Made by a program: the position numbers and the translations under genes. The notes below the pieces were generated by a model, which was not told the DNA's origin, made no database searches, and saw only the letters and a program-made list of their open reading frames with translations. Shown here piece after piece: positions 19,601 to 31,957 of a stretch of DNA of 64,000 bases. Each line of letters opens with the position of its first letter. Position 1 is the stretch's first letter. The stretch comes from Plasmopara viticola (Eukaryota; Oomycota; Peronosporomycetes; Peronosporales; Peronosporaceae), in the NCBI GenBank assembly GCA_001695595.3, contig MBPM02000004.1:62001-126000 (forward strand), written 5' to 3'.

Positions 19601-21587
19601 GCTTTCTTGCGTCTATATATCGCGCCCACTGCGCTATCACGTGCCGATCCGCGTGTGAGGAGAGCCACGACCGCACGGTGGTATTATAAAACCTCGACTC
19701 AAAACTTGTGTTTAAGGACTAGAAAGTTTTTTTTGATAAGAACAAGTTGAAGGTGGGGTCGATAATAGGATCGCTAATGGGCGCGTTACGATAACCGACT
19801 ATAGCTTAAGGATGCGTTATACATGCAAATAGAATGCATTGGCGGTAAAAAAGCACCTTACTCTCTGTTGTCGTTATTAAAAATGGCACTAAGATCAGGT
19901 GCAACGAACGGCAATTTTCGAGGTTCAATTGCTGCTTTCCCTTTTTATGACATGATTTTGGGTAATTGTAACAAATGTCCCACTTGTCAATCACAAATCA
20001 TCTTCATATTTTGCCAAATAATCTGCATTCACGTTTATTGAAAGCAAATTGATAGAAAGGGGGTACAATATGACGAAATAGGCATGCAGGATTTTATATG
20101 TTCCTCGATCTTTAAGGTTTCACATGTGCAAAAGACTGTAGTTTAAACATTGAATATACCAATAATCTTTTAAAAGCATTTGAAACAGTATAGTAATTTT
20201 GAGGAACACTATAACACTTTGGTATACATCAAAAGGCACACCAGCTTAAATATTGATAAAACCACCATTCTCTATAAGTTGTTAACGTTTTAACACCAAA
20301 CCTCGGATTTAAATAATGGCCTTCCCCAACCAAGACTTGAATCACAACTGATAAAATTGGGATCAGGAACTACTCACCCTCTTAGACTCTCATTCGAAAA
20401 GTCAGTCTGGCCTTAATTGATGAGAAGATAAATTGCCGGCCGCGCGGGTCATTTAATGAAAACCAAGTCAGCACCAAAAAAAGTGTTTTGGCTTTCAAAG
20501 GTGTCTATGCACCAAAACTTGCAATAGTGCTAAGGCTGCGCTTACAAAAGGTGCGTCTGCGCTATCGGTGGTGAGTCAGAACGTGTCCACCCGATAAATA
20601 GCCGCTTAGTAAATAAACTCCGGATGGACCCTTTACTCCACCGCGACGAGTAATGCGCGCTTATATTTCACTCTTGTCGGTTCGTCAGTAGACGTCGTCC
20701 AAGGGAGATAAAATTGATGGAGATGACCGAGGACGCTCAGGCAAGACTCGATTTTCCTAAGGCTGCGAAGAAGCCTTAGGTAACGACAATGCTGTCAAAA
20801 TAGCCTCATCACTCAGGGTTTCGCCCTAAAACTTGTCAGACTGACCAGCTGCTTCACTTGTTAGAATAAGGAAGTCCATCGCTTCCATTGATGAGTTCGA
20901 CAATATCGGATATCACGAAAGGGAAGGTGAAATTAAAGACACAAAGCCTCGGTATGACCGAGCCCACTGACGCGAATTCCAAAACTCGCCAGATTTTGCG
21001 TACTGATGTGAGTCGCCGTCCCGTGATAAATAGAAAAAAACGAGGGACTTTTTGAATGAGTATAGCCGGTCGAAGCGCCACGCGATATGTTCTCCTACTT
21101 CGCACACCGCAAGGAATCTTCAAAAGCCACGCACGCACTTAAACTACTGCATCATTCTTTTCTTGAGGATTTCTGTGGCGCTGTGAGAAGCCAGAAGAGA
21201 AGGCGGTCTGGGGATGCCCTTGATTACTACCTAGCTCGGTCATTACTACATATCTTTACGACGATATGTATATTAAAAAAAGAAAGAACTTTGTGGTGAA
21301 AAAAATCTGATGCTTGACCGTATTGGACGAAGCTCTATGCAACAATGGATAAAGAATTTAGTTTGCTCAGCTTGTGTGCTGGAGAATACTAACACTCGTC
21401 TCGGCTTTGGCACAAAGACAAGCAAGGCACTAAAAGCTCAAACTTCAAGCGGAGGTATGGGATCAAATCTAGCACTTTCCAGCTAAAAATCAAGTTTACG
21501 AAGCGTCTTGTATACTGGATTTCAGATCGCAACGACTTTAAGCCAGTCATGTTGGAGCCAATATAACAACTCCTTCGACTTATTTAA
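19601..21587. other. Gene-poor spacer upstream of the myosin gene
   Basis: It contains the myosin 5' region (a tatata stretch lies about 18 bp upstream of the ATG; its relevance is unknown) and AT-rich sequence. The open frames are all shorter than 100 codons and match no family I recognise. It probably includes the 3' flank or LTR debris of the adjacent retroelement, but I could not match two LTR copies. Confidence 0.5.
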
Positions 21588-24500
21588 TCATACGAAGCTG
21601 TCGGAGTAAAAAACCTCTGTTATACAACGCGATATACGAAAGTGTCGCTGGTCCCGGTGGTCAAAAAGCACCGAAAGGCTCGGCCCTGCACTTTCTTTAA
21701 AAGAAGCAATCATTTCTGCATGGGTGAATGAACCACTAAATATTACTCTCAGGGTCAGACTGCCGGCCATATTGCGGCTTCTTCTAGGCGATCCCAAACC
21801 TCCAAGGCCAGATGGACTCTTTTGATCATGTGATCCATTAGTCTTACAGTCCGATCGACCGCTGTGCTTCTCAGTGTGTGGTCCTTAGCCTGCGTCGAAA
21901 AGTCGTTTTTTTCGTAGTGAGATCCAGGCTTAGCTGACCGCTTAAGGCGCACACCATCACGTGTACTCGACTTTGTCGACCCTGTGGCACCTCAGGCCTC
22001 GTATGAGACTTGGAACTCGAGCATCTTAAAATCGTGAGGCGCCCCACATGAAGTGTAAGGTGCGCTATCATCGCCCTTGAAAAGCCGAAGGTGCACGTGA
22101 AGACCCACGTCTTTTCAGTGCCGTAAAGTGTTTGACGAAACGATGTATCATTTTGTGTGAAATTAAACTTACCCGTTCTAGCGGTATCCAATGATGCATT
22201 CTCCTCTTCAATTGGATAATTTAAGAACTTTTTTCCATGTCTATCTCGAAGTTTGTTTTATTCACCGTGGGCGAATGTAGTCGTATCCTTGTTTTAATAA
22301 TAATGTTCATTGCGAAGCCAGATAATTGTAGACTTAAGTAGTACGTTAAAAATTATTTCGTTTTCGTGTCTCTCCTTTATTTATCCTAAAGCGTACATGC
22401 ATGCTTCTGAGAATTAGCGGTGGTCTTGGGTGTCTTTCCCTGCTTATGTAGAAGGGTGTAGAGATCGTATATGCGCAAATCGCATTCCTGACTGCAAATT
22501 CAATCAAAGTTAGTTTGTCGACCCAGCATCAGCGCACATACCGCGCAGTTATCTCCAAGTGATAGCTCATCGATTATTTCGGATGTCTGTTGTTAAATCA
22601 GATTGTAGGAGCTTCATTTGTCGATGATCAGCCCAGGACAGCGTACCCGAAATACTATAGTATAGCATTGTATACATATTTACTGGTTGTATCCTGCTAC
22701 AATAGATGCCAAATCTCATGTCGTGCCTATGTCTGTGCTGGCACCACCCTCCGGTAAGTCAACGACAAAAGCGAGCCTAATGTACTTCCGATAGCCCACG
22801 ATTACTGACAGGTTCTGTAAAGAGGTTGATGTAAGATCACGGATTTGACTTTCCGGCACTCTCAATTACTTGGCCACCAAATTGTACAAGTGAGGCCACA
22901 AGATCTTGTAGAAACCGGAAAAAAAACGTTTTCTTGTGGCTGAAGTGAATGCTTACCGAAGCATCATGTGCCTTCATCAGTATATCACTTTAACATGTAA
23001 AACATCTGACTAATCGATTCCGAAGTATCACGTGTAGTTTGCCTAGTCATAGCAATGCAAATGCTATCACCATCAAGGGGCTTAGCGCTCGGTTTTTGCA
23101 TCTTTGCTTGCATTGTAGCATTAACAGACCCTTAATCAGGTTCGTTTGGTATGCTTGGTAGTTTATTTCATCAATAAGCATGCGCAAAAGCAATTTGTTA
23201 AGCACATTGAGCTTATTTGGGCTGTATTTGATATGAATTTAAAATAAGTAAGTGAGCGTGCTTGATACTGTCTTTTATGAACGCAAAGACTCCAAAGAAA
23301 TATTAATTGTGTGTATTTTATGGCATGCAAATCTTACCATAAATGGTTTACATATGTTTGGCAGCCTAGAACGAAGCGAAATAAGATCTCTTGACCGTTC
23401 TCATCAATTTGTATTTATGCACAGCTAATAGCATAGTGAAAGCGTGGCAAATGCTTTTGACTACTCCAGTGAGGCTTAAGCAGCTGTCTGATGAAGACTT
23501 CTCTTGACGCTATGAACAGCATTATGGTGCTAGCTTCCCCAGCACCACTTAATATTCATTTTTAATCTATCGGATAAAAGCGATGCGAGATCCTCTAGCC
23601 AGCACCGTACATGTGCAGAAGAATGTTTTATTACCCCTTTTGAACCTTTTTGATAAACGTGGCGTATGCCAAGCCAAAACATTTATCACCAACTCGTGGT
23701 CTGCTCGAGCCCTACGGTTACAAACATAGCAGCCGAAGACTCAAATATATTTTGCCGCAAATACACGTTTGTCGATTTGGCATTTTTTTGGTCCTCATGG
23801 CTGCCTCAAATAGCCAAAATGGTCATCTAGAGCCGATTAAGCTCCTTTGAAGTGGCAAAGAACAAATATGTACTGTCAAATTCTGTCAGGGCGACAGCTC
23901 GTAATGGTTGCAACAATTGTGTGACTAAGCGGCTAAGAATCGCAGATGCGCTTGGATCATTCCGATATCATGCAGCTGGGCGTACTAATTGCCGTAAGCG
24001 TCATACTCGACTTCCTCAATTTGAGTTGATTTTATATAGTGCACTACACAGCTTGTATCCGGGCATGTTGTTGGTTATACACTTTTTCTTGATTTAAGTG
24101 TTTGTGCAGGTACTGATGGTGATAAACATGCCTTTCCGTACATTTTCTTAAATAAAAAGGAGTTTAGGACGCGACTCCCGCACCATGACCTTCCGCGCCT
24201 ACTTGGCAAAGAAGGCATCTATGAGTTAAAATTGCTCTCGTGACATTGGCCATTGATAAACGTCACAATACTTTGTACCTGACACGAGTGCCTGACTCTT
24301 CCGTTCGATTGAAATTTTGATGGTGCGTCTTCAATTACTCTATCCCAATATTCCTGTATTCAAGACTATTCGGATTCGTGGAATCTTTTAAGATCATTGA
24401 ATACAAGAGCAACGTACGCCGACTAACCCATCCAAGATATCTCAATTCAAGACTTTTAAGATGATTTTGGATCATAATATAATGACTCCGTAGCTGATAA

Positions 24501-25440
24501 ATTCTTCGAAACTCACCGGCTCTGGTACCTTTAACAAAGCCTCCAAATGGAGTGCATTTGACATGATACAACGATCACTTGAGCTTTCGATAATTTCTCA
24601 GAATATACGTTCTCTATCAACCATGGGGTCACTCGTGGAACTAAGACCTTGACTTCATGCCACATCTCTTATCAGATTGCGTTTAAAAGCACTTTGTTAC
24701 TCATTAACAGACCTTTGTCCCTTAGGATTTCATTTACCTGTTCGCGGAACTTTGTTACTGCAGTTTGGGGCACTACTTTGCTTTCTGTGAAACAATACAA
24801 TCCACTTTATGAGCGTCATTAATAGCACTTTTGGTAGCTGATCCCTTCAGCACACGTTCTTTTAAAGACGTACCTTCGTGGAGATAATAGTAACAATTCA
24901 TGCATCCCATTTGCTATTAAAGCCTACCTTTGTGGAGACATTGGCAAATTTCCATGATTCTCCTTTTATTTCGGGTGTATGCTTGCCCAGGCTTCCTTTC
25001 GGATGAGCCATAAACGCAAGTTGAGCTGTACGAGGTCTTTCTGACCCTGTTTGCGGGATTAAGCGACTGACACCTATGACGTGCCGCTCCAATCAGCCCA
25101 GGGCTCAAGCTTTCCAGCCACAGCATGCCCAGCTTCTAATCATGCTTGACATGTCTAGGATCTAGAATCACACCGTGTTAAAAGAGTTTTCAAACTCCAC
25201 AGCCAGCTTTAATATATGCAAACGGACGTCAAGAATTGTCTTATTAGCCAGTCGAACAAAACTTGACAATTTTCATTGCTCTCATGAAGGGTATTTGTCA
25301 GCTTGTTATATGTGACCTCGAATATTTGTCGACGCGCAAAATTTTCTGATGTGCCAAAGTCTACCGAGACTCCAGGTACCGCTCCGTACACTTGCGTGTA
25401 TAGCCAGTAAATCACCATTACTGACTTTTTCTGACGCACT
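21588..25440 (-). mobile_element. Degenerate Ty3/Gypsy LTR retrotransposon pol remnant (copy 1)
   Basis: Pieces of a Gypsy polyprotein occur in the right order on the minus strand with many stops and frameshifts. Protease lies at 25440-25209 (VSVDFGTSENFARRQ, where the family has VDSGASxNFVRRQ). Its end is at 25126-24917 (MLWLE for LGMPWLE). The reverse transcriptase end is at about 23800-23640 (RVFAA, FGCYV and RADHE for CVFAAxEI, LGCYV and RADPE). The RNase H start is at about 23441-23360 (FHYAISCA, IQIDENGQE). A piece of integrase core is at about 22790-22690 (FVVDLPEGG). The integrase C-terminal region is at 22191-21871 (LTLHVGRL for PTFYVGRL). No part is intact, so the element is dead. 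LTRs and gag were not found. The family comparison is from memory of oomycete Gypsy proteins. Confidence 0.75.
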
Positions 25441-28400
25441 GCCGAGCTCTAAATGGAGGTCTGTGGTAGATACACACCCATCATACGAATTACTTTTTCC
25501 TCAAAAGCCTTACCGTTGACCAGCGCTTCTCTGGACGTGAGGAGTTGACAACCCTTGAAAGCCTTGAACAAAACGAAAGCCCTCTTCGAAGGCCCTTTGA
25601 GACAGGCACCCTAGCTTAGCGCAGTCAAATTAGCGGATGTTGCCTTGCTCGTCAAAGTTTGAGTTCATTGTTACTGGACTGGTCTACGAATATCTCTACA
25701 CTGAGTCGAATGAAATGAGAAGCTGCTCATATCGGATGTCTGTTGCTGTTCTCTGCTTCTTCGATCGCCAATACTCGCACTCTAATGAACTAAGTGCGAA
25801 GCGGGTTGACGCTTCAGCCTTGACTCACTCGAATAGTGGTGCGAGACCTTCACTTCCTTAACTTATCGATGTGTTAACAAAACCCGCCTCTGTCTTATGT
25901 GTCGGCAAGAAGGCGTGAGCCTGCTGGAGGAATTAAACGCTTTTTTTTGTGTCTCTACAGCACAAAACACTCTAGTGAAGTGGTTTTACATGTGTGTGCC
26001 TTTGATTTAGCCCGGCTTCGTGTGTGGGGCTATACCGAAAGATGGGTGTGGCCACTGTCAAAGGCGATGCTGCGGCTGTGTGTTATGTGCATGTTTTGCA
26101 CGTTCTGAAAGCGACACCCGGTAAATCGGTAAAAGTTGGTTACCGGTTGAATTGCACGTAGAGGCGTCTCTAAGACCGACGGATTCAACGCTGAACCTTG
26201 GTGTGGCTACACAACCCACTACTGTGGGTACACGACCCATGACGAGTTTATTCACAGTGGGTTCAGAACATCCCTTTTCTATGGTTGCGCATGTAGAAAA
26301 ATCGAGTAAGCTTATATGTAACAGTAGTGCGAACTAAGTCTTAAGAACACCAATTTTGATTAACCTCTTCGATCACAGGTCGAAAAATCAATTTATCGCT
26401 CAAAAGCGCGATCCGCACAGTTATTATGACTCGACGCAATACCAGCCTGAAGACTGTATTAGTCTTCGTTTTGATTGTCTGCGTCTGACCTGATCCTTTA
26501 GCAACTATACCGATGGTGCGCACCTGATCACTCGAAAATCGGGCTGCTTTAGTGACCAACTTAGTTTTTCATTTTTTAGAAAAGAACTGTAACTTTTTTT
26601 CTGAATTTTCACGCTTCACTGGTATGGCCCCACAGTAGGCAACGGAAGTTAGAAATTATACGTAGACCTTTATTGCCGTGACGCATTTCGGCTACTTGAC
26701 AGAAGAGAGGGCTACATATGAAGACGTCTCTTTTGGCCCAAAGGATTATCAAGTCTTCTGGGAAGTACAAACTGCTAATAGATTTCTATCCATCCAAGAA
26801 CTATTGTGAGGGTAGAAAGACAATCCAATCGCGTGGGCGTATGGCTGATCACAGAATCACTCAGCACCTTGCGCATAGATAGCATGCCGATATATATGCG
26901 ATCTTGAGGCTAACGATTGTTCACTATTAAAGAACGACGTTTGCAGTTAAGAAACTATTTAATTTAGGCCACCGATGTAGCCGTACACCTTGCTCTCCCT
27001 ATATATGGTAATTCTGCCGAGCGCATTCGCGAGCATGTTCAGTGTATCATTGATCTTATACTATGTCCACTACATACTATGCAAAACATAAAAAACACAG
27101 CTCATCGTTTAAGGACTTTCGGCTTTTCAATATAGCGCTGTGCTGTCCCCTGGTGCAGGCATCTGAAGAAGCGACAGAAACACTTCAAAAAAATTGGGTT
27201 GAGCAAAAATTATTCAATAAAAAGGAGCACACAAAAACCGTTGGCAACTCGAACACCCGAGAGGTGTGGCTATATGTGTGTCCATGATGGCAATCACAAG
27301 AAGAAGATGACACCCATATCAAACATCGCCACAGCTTTTGATGTGCTTATGGTTTGCTACTGTTACGCAAAAGCCGGCCGAAAGCAAAAAGCACGAGCGG
27401 GAATTGCCTGTGGTGAAAGCAAGCCATAATCACGACGCGACCGAAGATTGGCAATGTTCTCCGAAGCAAGTAAAAAATGCCAAGAATGGATTGTGTTGGC
27501 AATAGGTACGAGAGTGAGGCGGCGCATGCTTAATTGCTTGGTCGTTGCAAGTCGGAGTGATTGTGACAAAAAGGCTTATATTTCGTAGCTTGTACGAAAC
27601 TAAGGGCAACCAGATAGACGAGGCTGCATAGATAAATGGCCCGAAAGGCAAGAGCAAGCACAGCAAAAGTCACATTGAAAAGTCGGCGAGCCTCCCTGGC
27701 TAATTTTGAGTATCAAATGTGCTGCAGATCCCACCTTTCAAGCCATGGGACAAGACATATACAGCGTCGAGAAGTGTGATTTGCACGCAAAATTTGTCTA
27801 GTAGGACCCCTTTCGAATCTAGAAAATTTAATAGAGTATAGGCTAAATACAAGCTAGGATGCGACGCTTTCAACTAGCTCACACGCCTGCTTATTGTACT
27901 TGGGACAAGCATATCGACAAACAAAGGGTGTGCGTCACGTGGGTTTTTATAATGATATCGACACGCAACACAAACAGATGAGCATGACAATTCCCGCATT
28001 AAATGCACATTTGACCTGGGGCTAATCGATAGAATGGGTATAAATGTCAAATCATGTGGTGGGTGTAGCGTGCATATATCAATTTTACTCGACATACTAT
28101 GTCTTCTTTCGCCAAAAGAAAGGAGAGGCTTACTCGTGGGCGCTTCGGCAAATAAAGGTTGAGTCTGAAGAATGGATTGCCGAAGCATATGTTGTGGTGA
28201 CGTAAAGAAAGAATGCATCAATGCAACAATAGCAATAGTTCTTTCAGAAGTGACAAATCTTTGGTGCGCTAGCACATCGGTAACAACATGCCAGCTAGTA
28301 CGAAACATTTAAGCAATTAGACAAAGATGAAGAAATGAAGATTTTCAATGCCAAAATGAAAGAAGGTCTGCCGCTCACTAAGCCGAAAAAGCTTTTGTTT

Positions 28401-30364
28401 CTTAACGAATTGTGGGGTGCCTTTAAGCCCTATGTTAAAGACATTGATTGAGGATCCCAATAATTTGTCCTTGGATGAACAGAAAAGCGTGACATTTTTA
28501 AAGTGTGGCCACATCTCGAGTCAAGGGTGGCATGCGACACTGAATTCGTAAAGTGCTGCTTTGACTAGAGTCCTGGCTCCCTTTGCGAAAAAGTAATGCT
28601 TACAGGACTACAGCAACGCCAGATAATCAGCCTTATGCATGACTTGTCACATATCCTCATACGGCTGAGAAAAACCTTTTGGAGTTGTGTGAGCCGAAAA
28701 GTCTCACATGCTGCACTAGCTGAGTTAGTTTAAACGAATGCTTGCAGCATGTCGAACAAATTTGATCTTACGCATCTTTCTCAGGCATTCAGACACGACC
28801 AAAATCCAATAATCATGAACGTAAGAGATAAGTGCGGTAGCTTATGTTGGAGTACAATGAGCTTGTCGTGAGTGCGTGTGATCACAATGCTAGTAAGTCA
28901 CTTCAGTTTGACCACTTTCACCACAATTAATAGTCAGATCGACCTTCGGCTCTTGCATCAAATGCACAGCCACATACGCTCAGAGGAAGGTCACATGAAG
29001 TACACTTGCTCTTTGAGGCAACAACTTCATTCGCGACTCGAAATAATACTAAGGTTGGCTAGATCATAAATGTCCGATACAGATGGTCTTTTTTCATCTT
29101 GTAGCGGCATTTGCTCCGTAACAGAGCGCTTCTCTTATCTAACTATAGGACACGACAAATAATCTATCCTCATCCTGCTGTAGCGCAATAAATGCATAAA
29201 TTTGCGACAATCCCTTAGCGGGTTGACCTCTGGGGAGGTTTGTTACATGAGAGTGCCTCTCTGTTGGCTTGACTAGAAGCAGGCAATTCCGGCCAAACTC
29301 CCTTGAAATGCTCAATTAATAACGATAAAATTTTTATGCAAGGTGGACTCTTGGCGCGTGCTGTAAACTGTTAAGCTTTCGCTTTGTTATAAGTTTGAAC
29401 ACGATTTGTGATTACATCAGATTCTTTGAGGGTACCGCGCTTACCCAAAGCTGGGAAGATTATTGGTCGAACAGAGGGATTTATCAATGGGACAATATTC
29501 TCTTCCAATATCTCTTAAGCGATTTGGGCAGGTATTTGACGAGAAGCCATTTTTTGTCACAAAAGCTTCGATCATGCCGAGTGTCTCAAAGACCTTGACT
29601 TCAAGGCCGCAACAAGTGCGAAAGGTATAGGAAGCATTCTCGTCAATACAGGAATGCCATCTAGGCAGAATGAAGATTACCACAAAACTGTCTGCTTCCA
29701 CAGACACCAATTTCTTGCCGCGCTTGTGTAACGCATATCAGTAGCTAATCATACGCTTTTGATGTAAATTGGATTTCTTAGCTGCATCGCTTCTCGAGGC
29801 TGTCAATACATACACCTCCGACAAAGATTACCAGCATTACTGTAAGATATGAGGGCTTTTATTCTAACTGGGAAAGCGTGCGACATCACCAGTTGCATGC
29901 ACAGATATTTGGACAGAAAAGCTGCCACGCTATATCATCACTTCATAATGTCCGATCTCGCAGTGTGTATCATTATTACCTATAGTCGGCCTTTTACAGA
30001 ACCAAGAGTTGATTTTATCCTCACATCTTGGAACATGGACAGAAAAGTGAACAATAACTGCAGCCTATGCACATTGCTCTGCAGCCAAGCGGTATAAGAC
30101 GCAAGAGTAACGAACGCCCCTCGGTTTCACGTACGGCTTTCTGATTGCAGGGATCGGATGGCAGATCGCCAGCTGTTTAAAAAGGATTTTCTGAATTATT
30201 CGCCTTCTATACAGTGGCCAAGTAAAGTCTGGGCGGCGACAAATCTCGCTCTCTCCCTCCGCACCTCTCACATTCTGTGCGCAGCTGCGTCATATTCCTA
30301 TTCTCTCTAGCTTGCTCAGAGACTTCCTTTGCCTTAATTCTCCTCACCTCGTTCGGCACCAAGA
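25441..30364. other. Gene-poor, AT-rich island, no recognisable gene
   Basis: There are only short open frames (at most about 145 codons), with no domain, signal or splice pattern I can support. The portion next to 25440 would be the gag side of the degraded Gypsy element, but I cannot recognise gag. The last 100 bp (about 30270-30364) are pyrimidine-rich and form the 5' region of the EGF-like gene. Confidence 0.5.
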
Positions 30365-31537
30365 ATGAATGCGGTAGCGTACGTTGCGGCGATCGCGGCC
30401 GTCTTTCCGACGATGGAGGCCGCGTCGGGTTCTGGCCAGCCGGGATACTGCAAGGACGATAAGTCTTGTGAAGACAATTACGTGTGCATCAGTGTGCAGA
30501 CCACGCGCTCGGGGATTGAAGACGTCAAGCAGTGCCTGCCCTACGAGCGAGAGGGTGACGTGTGCTCCGGCACGTTCCCAGGCTTGTGTCCGTCTTTCTC
30601 GACGTGGAAGACTGCGTTCCAGTCCATCAGTAGCGTGTGTGCCTACCAGTTGCCCTCGGGCACAGACAAGTGTCTGAACGATTCGTTCTCGGGATCCGAC
30701 GCGGAAGGCTACGTATCGTGTATGGATATAACGGCGGGCTCGGGGTCAAAAGCCGAGACGGTCGGGGTCATCTTTGGCTGCGTGGACTTTGATGGTACCA
30801 ACCTCTTGTTTGACAAAGACTCGGACAATTACGCACTTTCGGCCGAAATGAACTACACGGGCGTCATTAATGCCGGTTGTGTGAATGCCAACAGCTCCAA
30901 CTCGGACGTGGTGTGCTCGGGTCGTGGTACGTGCACTCCCGACTCTTCTGGGTCCAAGCAGTTTTACTGCGAGTGCAATGTGGGCTACAACGGAACGTAT
31001 TGCCAAGGCATTGAATCGAACAAGTGCACACTCGAGTCTCAATGCCAGGCCGGCACGTGCAACCTAAAGACCCAACAGTGCGAGTGCGAAGAGGGTACGA
31101 CCGGTGATCAGTGTGCCTACTGCGATGCTTCGTCATCAAAGGCTTGCAGCGGCAATGGCAAGTGTGTTGCGGCTCCGTCCGCGTCGTCAGAAGTGTCTGG
31201 AAACTCTCCTAGCACCACGGCGGGATCGGCCGCAGAAATGAACGAGGTAGGCACTTCTGACCAGAACACGACTTCTGACCAGGACACGCTTTCCGAACAG
31301 AACAGCACGTCTAGTCGATTCCTACAAACTGGAAAGACAACTTCGTCCTCGAGCGAAGCCATGGTATGTGAATGCGAGGACGGATATGCCGGGGATCAGT
31401 GCTCGCGTAAAGTGGACTCGAGCTCCAGTGGAGACGGCAAGTCGAATGGTAGAAGCACGCCAAGCAGTGACGCTACTTCACTGGCCACTTCGATCGTCCT
31501 GGTAGCCGTGGCCTTTGTTGCTGCTTTCGGGAACTAG
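30365..31537 (+). CDS. Secreted EGF-like, probably GPI-anchored surface protein
   Basis: A single exon codes 390 aa. A signal peptide (residues 1 to about 20) leads into a Cys-rich N-terminal domain (about 28-170). At least three EGF-like modules follow, with C-x-G-x-G-x-C and C-x-C-x-x-G-(Y/T)-x-G-x-x-C cores: GRGTC...CECNVGYNGTYC; a shorter CQAGTCN...CECEEGTTGDQC; and GNGKC...CECEDGYAGDQC. The third is split by an insertion of about 65 residues of Ser/Thr/Asn/Gln low-complexity sequence. The C terminus is Ser-rich (SSDATS) and followed by a hydrophobic tail (SIVLVAVAFVAAFGN), the pattern of a GPI-attachment signal. Several N-x-(S/T) sites suggest glycosylation. The likely location is the cell wall or plasma membrane outer face. 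The function (adhesion, wall organisation) is unknown. ATG 30365 is the only start that preserves the signal peptide. Confidence 0.85.
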   Translation: MNAVAYVAAIAAVFPTMEAASGSGQPGYCKDDKSCEDNYVCISVQTTRSGIEDVKQCLPYEREGDVCSGTFPGLCPSFSTWKTAFQSISSVCAYQLPSGTDKCLNDSFSGSDAEGYVSCMDITAGSGSKAETVGVIFGCVDFDGTNLLFDKDSDNYALSAEMNYTGVINAGCVNANSSNSDVVCSGRGTCTPDSSGSKQFYCECNVGYNGTYCQGIESNKCTLESQCQAGTCNLKTQQCECEEGTTGDQCAYCDASSSKACSGNGKCVAAPSASSEVSGNSPSTTAGSAAEMNEVGTSDQNTTSDQDTLSEQNSTSSRFLQTGKTTSSSSEAMVCECEDGYAGDQCSRKVDSSSSGDGKSNGRSTPSSDATSLATSIVLVAVAFVAAFGN

Positions 31538-31957
31538 GATGAGTTGACGCTCACTGTCACAGGCTCCTGATGTCGCGAGACACGAACTCGCGTGTGATAT
31601 CTCTTAATTGCCTTTTTTTGCCATTTTTTAAACTTGAATTTCCACAAACGCCTTTGTTTTTACTCCTTTTTGCCATAATAGACACTTGAGGTTTCCTACT
31701 CCATAGAACGAAGCTGCCATCAGATACAAAAGTAGTGTTGTATGTCGTAAAATTATTATGGAGGAGCAGTGAAAGCGTGCAGTCAAGACCGGTGTATGAA
31801 CAATGCAGGTCTCTGTCGGGAATACAAAGAGGTGTTAGTTTATAGAATCAACTTGACTCTTCCTCTGACAAATCAGGTTAATGTTGATTTTAGTAATCAA
31901 CGAGTTCTACGGGTTTAGCAAGTTCATCGACAATTTTTCTACCGCGAGAAGGTCAGC
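31538..31957. other. Intergenic spacer, EGF-like gene to double-C2 gene
   Basis: This is 420 bp of AT-rich sequence with poly-T tracts near 31613 and 31625 that may belong to the 3' UTR of the upstream gene. I see no gene and no clear promoter motif. Confidence 0.5.

Noticed and set aside
19610..19625. TATA box for the myosin gene
   Set aside because: The tatata stretch is only about 18 bp from the start codon, too close for a usual TATA, and oomycete promoters often lack one.
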